Source of the DNA: a filamentous cyanobacterium CCP3
GTDB lineage: Bacteria > Cyanobacteriota > Cyanobacteriia > Phormidesmidales > Phormidesmidaceae
Reading direction: 5' to 3'
Length of the DNA: 64,000 nucleotides
Assembly: GCA_003022385.1 (NCBI GenBank)
Contig: PYGV01000002.1
Span: forward strand, 1 to 64,000
Shown here: piece by piece, positions 1 to 5,671 of the stretch
Position numbering within the stretch: the stretch's first letter is position 1
How the letters are laid out: the number at the start of each line of letters is the position of its first letter
The notes under the pieces: model-generated
Seen by the model: only the letters and a program-made list of their open reading frames with translations
The model's database searches: none
Told to the model about the DNA's origin: nothing
Translations under genes and position numbers: made by a program

Positions 1-8
1 ATTGGGGA

Positions 9-161
9 CCAACCTGGACACTGGTTGGGAAGTTGAACGATTCAACTTCACTCAAAACGTGCGACTTCGTGTCGCACCGACTGGGTTCATTCTAGATCCG
101 GTCTCTCGCTTTGCTGAAACGAGGGATCTGGATAGTTCCCCGTTTTCCTTACCGAAAACGG
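9..161 (+). repeat. Array of five consecutive stem-loops
   Basis: Five inverted repeats follow one another and end 10 bases before the first gene. Arms: CCAACC/GGTTGG (9-14, 23-28), AGTTGAA/TTCAACT (31-37, 41-47), GTGCGAC/GTCGCAC (59-65, 71-77), AGATCC/GGATCT (94-99, 124-129, with a nested CTCG/CGAG helix), CCGTTTTC/GAAAACGG (140-147, 154-161). All arms pair perfectly, yet the stem sequences are unrelated, so the shape is conserved and not the sequence. It could be a structured 5' leader of the gene at 172 or a small RNA. The array may begin outside the window. Confidence 0.75.
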
Positions 162-171
162 AGATAACCCG

Positions 172-411
172 ATGTTTTTAGACAACACCCCAGAGGGCGA
201 TCGCCCCGACAGTTTCGCGTTGCCGAGCTATCGGCAAGAGACCCTGCGCCATATTTTGCTGGGCGATTACGGTGCCATTGTCGATGGCATTAGCCACCTG
301 GTCTCGCTGGGCTACTGCGATAGATTTGCCTGGTCAGAACCCATCCCCACCGGGCGCAGCGGCGAATATATCAGCGTCATGACCCGCAGGCGAGGAGTCA
401 CCAGGCCTTGA
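172..411 (+). CDS. Conserved hypothetical protein, 79 aa
   Basis: A small soluble acidic-to-neutral protein with no signal peptide or membrane segment. The middle (QETLRHILLGDYGAIVDGI...LVSLGYCDRFAWSEPIP) looks helical and ends in a basic tail (TRRRG). I recognise the style of small unknown cyanobacterial proteins but no named domain. ATG at 172 follows directly on the hairpin array and has no obvious Shine-Dalgarno sequence, so initiation may depend on the upstream structure. A terminator-like hairpin lies 36 bases after the stop, consistent with a single-gene transcript. Confidence 0.7.
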   Translation: MFLDNTPEGDRPDSFALPSYRQETLRHILLGDYGAIVDGISHLVSLGYCDRFAWSEPIPTGRSGEYISVMTRRRGVTRP

Positions 412-446
412 GGGCTGGCGCTGTGGGTTAGATAGAGCACTCAACG

Positions 447-486
447 GAACCCAGCAGGCTCGCTACTGTTGGGTTCTGCTTTGCTT
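447..486 (+). terminator. Probable intrinsic terminator of the 79-aa gene
   Basis: The arms GAACCCAGCAG (447-457) and CTGTTGGGTTC (466-476) pair over 11 positions with one G-T pair and an 8-base loop. A T-rich tail, TGCTTTGCTT, follows. Confidence 0.65.
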
Positions 487-547
487 AACCTCACCTGCGG
501 CGTCTGGAGAGCCGTGGCGCTGGCGCTAGGGCGTTGTTTGGTTGGGC

Positions 548-736
548 AATAGCGTTGTCGCGATCGCAAACCCAGTTCGTAATCCTCACAACGCTGTTGC
601 CCTTCATCGCAATTCCGTTCTCATTGCCCGCAACGCTGTTGTCACCGGTCGCAACGGCGTTGTCATGGGCTGCAATGGCATTGCGATCGCCCACAACTCT
701 GTTCTCAGCTGTCGCAATCTGGTTCGTCCACGGGCG
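548..736 (+). repeat. 21-bp degenerate tandem repeat (8 full units plus a partial one)
   Basis: Units start at 548, 569, 590, 611, 632, 653, 674 and 695, with a partial ninth at 716. Fixed positions in the unit are AAY at bases 1-3, GTT (once ATT) at 7-9 and usually CGC or CAC at 19-21. On the plus strand (open from 530 to the stop at 743-745, first usable start TTG 542) this reads as a heptapeptide N-x-V-x-x-x-R/H, for example RNAVVTG then RNGVVMG. The minus strand is also open and reads as a seven-residue repeat resembling GDNSVAG. No good ribosome site or ATG start is seen, so I do not call a protein. Confidence 0.85.
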
Positions 737-830
737 AAGGCATAATCAATTGGGCATTGTGAATCTAGGCAAGACAGCACCGGGCGATCGGTGTGCATTT
801 TGCCCATCTCTACTCCCCACCCCAGCCGCT

Positions 831-1211
831 ATGACCGACATGACCCGCCGCCTCGCGCCCAAGCGCATTGCTCAAGATATTCAAGCCCTCAACAGTTTGG
901 CAGTGATCGCTAATTACGCGCCTATGCGCCCAGAGGCGGCGTACCAAAACCTGCAGCAGGCTTACCAAACCATGCAGCAGAGCCAGCACGACGAAGCTGT
1001 GATGGAAGCGACCTTAAAAGCTACCCGCGACCATACCCGCAAGGCCGAGTGGGCCTTCCACAATGCCGTTTTGGCCATGAAGCAGTCTATCCTGGCGCAG
1101 TTCGGCCCAAATAGCGACGAAATTCAGGCGATTGGCTACACCAAAGCATCTAAGCGCAAGCGATCCAGCCGCCAAAAGCCCCCTGTGGTAGACAAAGACA
1201 GTCCTGGTTAA
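831..1211 (+). CDS. Hypothetical helical protein, 126 aa
   Basis: The reading frame is open upstream to 534, but that part overlaps the 21-bp repeat in another frame and is not protein-like, so I place the start at ATG 831 (MTDMTRRLAPKRIAQ). Residues 10-95 are rich in Ala, Gln, Glu and Lys with heptad-like hydrophobics, suggesting a long helix or coiled coil; the C-terminus is very basic (KASKRKRSSRQK). There is no signal peptide. I do not recognise the family. The basic tail could bind nucleic acid, but this is only inference. Confidence 0.6.
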   Translation: MTDMTRRLAPKRIAQDIQALNSLAVIANYAPMRPEAAYQNLQQAYQTMQQSQHDEAVMEATLKATRDHTRKAEWAFHNAVLAMKQSILAQFGPNSDEIQAIGYTKASKRKRSSRQKPPVVDKDSPG

Positions 1212-1268
1212 TTGAAGCGAGAGTTAGCAGCCGTGCTGAGTACGCAATTCTGCCTGACTGACCAAACT

Positions 1269-1405
1269 CACGCCAAGGCTCTGCCTTGGCGTGGATAGGA
1301 AAAAGGCTTCACCTTTTACAAGCAAGTGGCATAGCCACTTTAAGAACAGTTCCAGGTCAATCCTGAAAATAAGTACTGCTCACGAAGCGACAAAGTTTTA
1401 GGATT
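1269..1405 (+). repeat. Second array of tandem stem-loops
   Basis: Three perfect hairpins follow each other: CACGCCAAGGC/GCCTTGGCGTG (1269-1279, 1283-1293, 3-base loop), AAAAGG/CCTTTT (1301-1306, 1312-1317) and AAGTGGC/GCCACTT (1324-1330, 1334-1340, 3-base loop). A wider one, AATCCT/AGGATT with adjacent AAAA/TTTT (1359-1369, 1396-1405), follows. The design matches the array at 9-161, with short perfect stems, tiny loops and unrelated sequences. It fills most of the gap between the genes at 831 and 1479. The first hairpin could also end the upstream transcript, but it has no T tract directly after it. Confidence 0.75.
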
Positions 1406-1478
1406 TTTGGCAGTCGATTGGGCACCAGCCTCAGCGATTGGCATACCATTCGTCCAAGTTCATCCCCCACAATTGGCT

Positions 1479-2141
1479 ATGTCAACGTCTTCTGATGCTC
1501 GTCGCTACGCCCCCGCCACTGAGCGCAACCGCGAGCCCATTCTGGCGGTGCTTCAGCGAGTGCTGCCCGCGACTGGCACCGTGCTCGAAGTGTCGAGCGG
1601 TACCGGAGAACACGCCGCGTACTTTGCGCCGCGTTTGGCTCCCCGGCAGTGGTTGCCCTCCGACCTTGACCCCGGTGCCCGAGCCAGCATCGCCGCCTGG
1701 CGTGAGGCCGCACCGGCTGCCAACCTGCACGCGCCCCTGGCTTTAGATGCGGCGGCTCCCCTGTGGCCCGTCGAGTCAGAGAACTTTTGCGATTTGCGCC
1801 CTGAGCCAGATCTGCAAGAGTACCCGATCACCGCCCTCGTCAACATCAATATGATTCACATTGCGCCCTGGGCCGCTTGCCGAGGGCTGCTGGCCGGGGC
1901 CGGGCGAATTTTGCCGCCGGGCGGTATTTTGGTCCTCTACGGCCCCTACAAGCAAAACGGGCAGCACACTGCCCCCAGCAACGCAGCTTTCGACACCAGC
2001 CTGCAGGCCCAAAACCCAGAGTGGGGCGTGCGCGATTTAGACGCCGTGGTCGCCGCCGCCAAGGTGCACCATCTGGCGCTGGTCGAGACCATTGCTATGC
2101 CTGCCAACAATCTTTCGGTGGTGTTTAGAGCGATCGGTTAG
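1479..2141 (+). CDS. DUF938 (UPF0585) class I SAM-dependent methyltransferase
   Basis: Residues 32-40 (LEVSSGTGE) form the SAM-binding motif I, followed by WLPSDLDP, the acidic loop region. The stretch VNINMIHIAPW...GLLAGAGRILPPGGILVLYGPYK and HTAPSNAAFD...NPEWGVRDLD are signatures of the DUF938 family. At 220 aa it has the normal family length. The substrate of this family is not established. The frame is open further upstream, but ATG 1479 starts the conserved part (DARRYAPATERNREPIL). No membrane segments are seen. Confidence 0.9.
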   Translation: MSTSSDARRYAPATERNREPILAVLQRVLPATGTVLEVSSGTGEHAAYFAPRLAPRQWLPSDLDPGARASIAAWREAAPAANLHAPLALDAAAPLWPVESENFCDLRPEPDLQEYPITALVNINMIHIAPWAACRGLLAGAGRILPPGGILVLYGPYKQNGQHTAPSNAAFDTSLQAQNPEWGVRDLDAVVAAAKVHHLALVETIAMPANNLSVVFRAIG

Positions 2142-2191
2142 CGCCATAACCGTTTCGCTAAGGCTGTTTCGTTAGACTATTTCGTTAAACT

Positions 2192-2482
2192 ATGGCTAAC
2201 CTGCACTCTGAGGTCGCCATGATTGTCAGCAGCCTTCAGTTTTTAACCAGCGATGCCACCTATCACGATCTGGCCCTGCGCTGTCAGGAGTATCTGCACT
2301 ATCGGCAGGGCTGGGCCGACCAGCGCCAGCTAGCCGAAGACATGCTGTTTAACCTGCTGGTGGAATATTTGGTTGAGGCGGGGGTGCCCCGTTCCCACGC
2401 TGAGCAGTTCTGCACCGACAGCGACAACCTGACCGAGCTGGCCATGCGCATTTCATCCACCCTTGGCCCGGTTGTTGCCTAA
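2192..2482 (+). CDS. Conserved hypothetical protein, 96 aa
   Basis: A small soluble protein with predicted helices (YHDLALRCQEYLHYRQGWADQRQLAEDMLFNLLVEYLVEAGVPRSHAEQF). I do not know a named domain. ATG 2192 is the longest start; ATG 2219 (MIVSSLQF) is a realistic alternative. Its last four bases overlap the end of the dehydratase gene on the other strand, so the two genes converge with no spacer. Confidence 0.65.
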   Translation: MANLHSEVAMIVSSLQFLTSDATYHDLALRCQEYLHYRQGWADQRQLAEDMLFNLLVEYLVEAGVPRSHAEQFCTDSDNLTELAMRISSTLGPVVA

Positions 2483-3438
2483 CCGTCTAACCCCGCTGTC
2501 CCGGTGCCGCAGATCAGAGCGCAGACAACTTCGCCGGGCTGTGGCTGATACTGGTTGGTCATCAGGGCCGCGATTGCTGCGCCCCCGCTCAGCTCTGCCG
2601 CTACCCCCAGCTCAAACCACAGCCAGCGGCAGGCCTCAGCCATTGCCTCATCGCTGACCAGCACGCATTGATCGACGTGATGGCGAATAATCTCGAAGTT
2701 TAGGGCTTCGGTCTTGCGAGGGGCGAGGGTGTTGGCCAGGGTGGGGGTGGCCTCTAGCTCAACAATGTGGCCAGCCTCAACACTGGTTTTGAGGGTGGGT
2801 GCGCCTACTGGCTCAATGCCGACAATGCGAATTTCAGGCCTGATTGCCTTCGCCGTCAGACTGACGCCCGCAATCAAACCGCCGCCGCCGATCGCCACCA
2901 GCAGCGTATCCACCTGGGGCAGGTCGGCCAAAATTTCCAGGGCCAGGGTGCCCTGCCCGGCGATCACGCGCGGGTCGTTGAAGGGGTGAATGTAGGTGAG
3001 ACCCTGGGTTTTAGCGACGGTCATGGCGGCGCGGTTGGCGTCATCCCAGTCGTTGCCCTCAAACACCACCTGGGCTCCCCACTGGCGCAATCGTTCTGCC
3101 TTGGCGGCGGGCACGTTGCGGCCCAGGTAAATGGTGGCGGGCACCTGGGCCAGCCAGCCTGCGTAGGCCACGGCCAGCCCGTGGTTGCCCCCCGACGCCG
3201 TAATCATGCCCCGCTGTAGTTCGGCTTCGGAGAGGCTTTTGAGCGTATTCACCGCACCCCTGGCCTTGAAAGAACCCGTCACCTGTAGGCAGTCGAGCTT
3301 GAGCCACAGGTCGGGGCAGCCGGGGATGGGCTGCTTGAGGGCGATCGCGGGCACCAGCGGCGTATGGCGAATGTAGGGGGCTGTGCGGGTACGGGCCGCC
3401 TTCACCTCATCCAGGGTGGGAAATAAGAGGGATGTCAC
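2479..3438 (-). CDS. PLP-dependent threonine/serine dehydratase (or serine racemase)
   Basis: Fold-type II PLP enzyme of 319 aa. Near residue 55 the motif GSFKARGA holds the lysine that forms the Schiff base with PLP; ASGGNHG (about 102-108) and the glycine loop AIGGGGLIAG (about 185) bind the cofactor phosphate. There is no C-terminal ACT regulatory domain, so this is the short, catabolic or racemase-like form and not biosynthetic IlvA. Expected activity is L-threonine or L-serine to 2-oxo acid plus ammonia; serine racemase activity cannot be excluded from sequence. Confidence 0.88.
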   Translation of the reverse strand: MTSLLFPTLDEVKAARTRTAPYIRHTPLVPAIALKQPIPGCPDLWLKLDCLQVTGSFKARGAVNTLKSLSEAELQRGMITASGGNHGLAVAYAGWLAQVPATIYLGRNVPAAKAERLRQWGAQVVFEGNDWDDANRAAMTVAKTQGLTYIHPFNDPRVIAGQGTLALEILADLPQVDTLLVAIGGGGLIAGVSLTAKAIRPEIRIVGIEPVGAPTLKTSVEAGHIVELEATPTLANTLAPRKTEALNFEIIRHHVDQCVLVSDEAMAEACRWLWFELGVAAELSGGAAIAALMTNQYQPQPGEVVCALICGTGTAGLDG

Positions 3439-3461
3439 AGCGTTGCTTTAAATACGGTGCT

Positions 3462-3578
3462 CTAGATTAGCTGCTGGCTGTGGAGAAAGAAGTACACCAG
3501 CCGAGCCAGGCTGAGGCCAATAAACGATACCAAAATAATCGTTATAGAGACAGTGACAAGATCTCGAACAGCTTTCAT
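3462..3578 (-). CDS. Small single-pass membrane protein, 38 aa
   Basis: This short frame starts at ATG 3578, reads MKAVRDLVTV and ends at TAG 3462. Residues 7-33 form one hydrophobic helix (VTVSITIILVSFIGLSLARLVYFFL) broken up by small residues, with a positive N-terminus and a polar tail (HSQQLI). AGGA lies about 7 bases before the start. The size and shape match small subunits of photosynthetic or respiratory complexes, but it matches none I can name (not PetG, PetN, PsbM or PsbX by motif). It lies upstream of, and in the same direction as, the dehydratase gene. Confidence 0.55.
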   Translation of the reverse strand: MKAVRDLVTVSITIILVSFIGLSLARLVYFFLHSQQLI

Positions 3579-3640
3579 GGACGTCCTAAAGCGCTATGGT
3601 TGATCAGTATTCTCCCCTGGAGAGGGAAGCTGAGGGGCAA

Positions 3641-4771
3641 ATGCTCATGAATCGTCGCAGCTTTTTAGCGGGGGCGGGCGGGTTAACCGTCACGGCCCTG
3701 CTAGCCGGGTGCCAGCGCGTGACAGGCCCTAGCCTGCGGCTGGCGATGTTGACCAATGCCGTACCAGCTCAGCTGCTCGATGCCTTTCAGCAGTTGCCCC
3801 AGGGCAGCAACATCGCCGTCACCCCCGAAGACGCGCTGGTGGAGCTGTACGCGCTATTGCAGCAGTGGCACGACCAAACGGAGGACGAGGAGGCTGCGGC
3901 AAGGGCCGACTGGGTAAGTTTGGCCGACTACTGGCTGGCCCCCGCCATTCGCCAGGAGCTGGTACAGCCGCTGGAGGTCTCGGCCCTCACCCACTGGGAT
4001 GAGCTAGCGGCGGTCTGGCCCGAGCTGGTGCGCCGCAGTGCCGAGGGAAGGCTCAGCCCCGACGGCCGCATTTGGGCCGTGCCCTACCGCTGGAGCCACT
4101 TGGTGGTGCTCTACGATCGCGATCGCCTGCCGCGCGGCAGCGCCCCACTCACCACCTGGGCCGACCTGCTGCGCCCCGAACTCCGGCGACGACTGGTGCT
4201 GCCCAACCACCCTCGCCTGGTGCTGGGCCTGGCCCAAAAGGCGCTGGGTGCCTCAGCCAACACCGAAGACCCGGCGGCGGTAGAGGGTCTAGAACCCTTT
4301 CTGGCCAATTTGCACAACCAGGTGCGCGTCTACGACTCTGACCACTACCTCGAAATGCTGCTGATTGGCGATGCTACCACGGCGGTGGTCTGGTCCGATG
4401 ACGCCCTGCCCCTGCTGAAGCAGTACCGCAATCTGGGGGTGGCCGTACCGCCCGAGGGTACGCTGCTCAGCGCCCAGCTTTGGGTGCGACCTCAGGCGAT
4501 CGCCTCCGTTTCAGAGCAGGCGGCATCCACCGCCCTCAACTGGCTCGACTTTTGCCTGGATGACGACTTTGCCACGCAGCTCGCTATCTTTGGCCAGGGC
4601 ACCTCGACCCGGCTGTGGGGAATCGAGCGATCGCAGCTACCCGAGCCCCTGCAAACGCCGCCCGCCCTGACGCTAACCCCCGATGTAGCTGACCAAAGCG
4701 AGTTTTTACTGCCCCTCAGCGCCGCCGCTGAAGACCGCTACAGCCAGCTGTGGCAGAGCTTGCGCAGCTAA
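3641..4771 (+). CDS. Periplasmic solute-binding lipoprotein (Tat-type signal), PotD-like
   Basis: An extracellular solute-binding protein of ABC uptake type, about 376 aa. The N-terminus has a twin-arginine start (NRRSFLAGAGG), a hydrophobic stretch and a lipobox (LLAGC), so it should be exported by Tat, lipidated and held at the membrane. The body has the family 1 binding-protein look (VSLADYWLAPAIRQELVQPL, WAVPYRWSHLVVLYDRD, TTAVVWSDDALPLLKQY), closest in style to spermidine/putrescine binders. ATG 3641 is chosen because GAGGGG precedes it and it sits just before the signal; the frame opens at 3596. No permease or ATPase is next to it, so the substrate is unknown. Confidence 0.8.
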   Translation: MLMNRRSFLAGAGGLTVTALLAGCQRVTGPSLRLAMLTNAVPAQLLDAFQQLPQGSNIAVTPEDALVELYALLQQWHDQTEDEEAAARADWVSLADYWLAPAIRQELVQPLEVSALTHWDELAAVWPELVRRSAEGRLSPDGRIWAVPYRWSHLVVLYDRDRLPRGSAPLTTWADLLRPELRRRLVLPNHPRLVLGLAQKALGASANTEDPAAVEGLEPFLANLHNQVRVYDSDHYLEMLLIGDATTAVVWSDDALPLLKQYRNLGVAVPPEGTLLSAQLWVRPQAIASVSEQAASTALNWLDFCLDDDFATQLAIFGQGTSTRLWGIERSQLPEPLQTPPALTLTPDVADQSEFLLPLSAAAEDRYSQLWQSLRS

Positions 4772-4787
4772 AGTCAAGAATGCCGGG

Positions 4788-5648
4788 CTAGTTGACACTC
4801 GGCGGTGACGTTACCTCGGCACGTTGCAGACTGTCCTCAGCCGCTGCGGCCTGAGCCGCCTGCTGGCGACGCTCACTCTCGGCTACCAAATTGCGCTGAA
4901 GCAGCACAATCAACCCCGCATCCAGGTTGGCTGAGCAGGTTTGAACGTTGTCGTCTAAGGCTTGGGATGAGGGCAGGGGCGCGACGGGTTGGTTGATGAA
5001 GTCACAGGCGTAGAGGCCCATCATGCGGTAGTTGCGCGAATTGCCCTGGAAAAAGCGCAGGTTGTAGCCAAAGTCGCGGGCGGTGGTGCCAAACTGGTTG
5101 AGCACCGCGTAGCGCTCGTTGTAGGTCAAAATTGACCAGATCTGCGGGTTGATCACCACATCGATCACGGTCGTACCCGAGTCTTCGATCTGGTAAGAGA
5201 TCCAAGAGTCCACCAGGCGACGACCGCCCAGGTGCGAGGTCAGCGAGTCGCGGTTCCACCACAGGCTGGGCAGGGTCATGGTGTCGGCGGAAGCTCGGCG
5301 GCTGTCGCTCGACAGCGACCCATCGACAATGCGATCGGTAAAGCTGTCCCCGTTGGGCAGCGTCGCGGTAGGAAACACCAAAAGCTCACAGAAAGTTTGA
5401 TTGAGCTGGGGCGATCGCTCAGGCCAGTAGGGCGTCAGCATCTCGCTGGGGCAGTCTGTCTGAGCCTTAGCCGAGAGCGGTGCGGTTATGAGCATTGCGC
5501 CTGCGATCGCAAGCATGCCCCGCCGCCCTGGCCGCAGTCTGCGCCAGCCGTTGGCCCGAGCACGGACCTGCTCCTGTCCCTGAGGGGGTCTCAGACCCCG
5601 TCGTGAGCACTGCCCCGCTGCTGGTGAATGGCCTGTCTCTCTGTCCAT
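4788..5648 (-). CDS. Secreted conserved cyanobacterial protein
   Basis: Residues 45-63 (MLAIAGAMLITAPLSAKAQ) form a signal peptide ending in an AKA-Q cleavage site, so the product is likely periplasmic. The mature part has three or four cysteines (TDCPSEM, FCEL, YACDF, QTCSAN) that may pair, and conserved-looking stretches (LPSLWWNRDSL, DSWISYQI, VVINPQIWSILTYNERYAVLNQFG). The 44-residue lead before the hydrophobic core is long and Arg-rich; translation may instead begin at the internal ATG 5516. The function is not known to me. It lies 23 bases downstream of the radical SAM gene and may be cotranscribed with it. Confidence 0.7.
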   Translation of the reverse strand: MDRETGHSPAAGQCSRRGLRPPQGQEQVRARANGWRRLRPGRRGMLAIAGAMLITAPLSAKAQTDCPSEMLTPYWPERSPQLNQTFCELLVFPTATLPNGDSFTDRIVDGSLSSDSRRASADTMTLPSLWWNRDSLTSHLGGRRLVDSWISYQIEDSGTTVIDVVINPQIWSILTYNERYAVLNQFGTTARDFGYNLRFFQGNSRNYRMMGLYACDFINQPVAPLPSSQALDDNVQTCSANLDAGLIVLLQRNLVAESERRQQAAQAAAAEDSLQRAEVTSPPSVN

Positions 5649-5671
5649 GATCTCGCCCTTTCAGGGTTGCC

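Noticed and set aside
542-745. Protein made of 21-bp repeat units starting at TTG 542
   Set aside because: No ribosome site, and both strands are equally open; listed only as a repeat.
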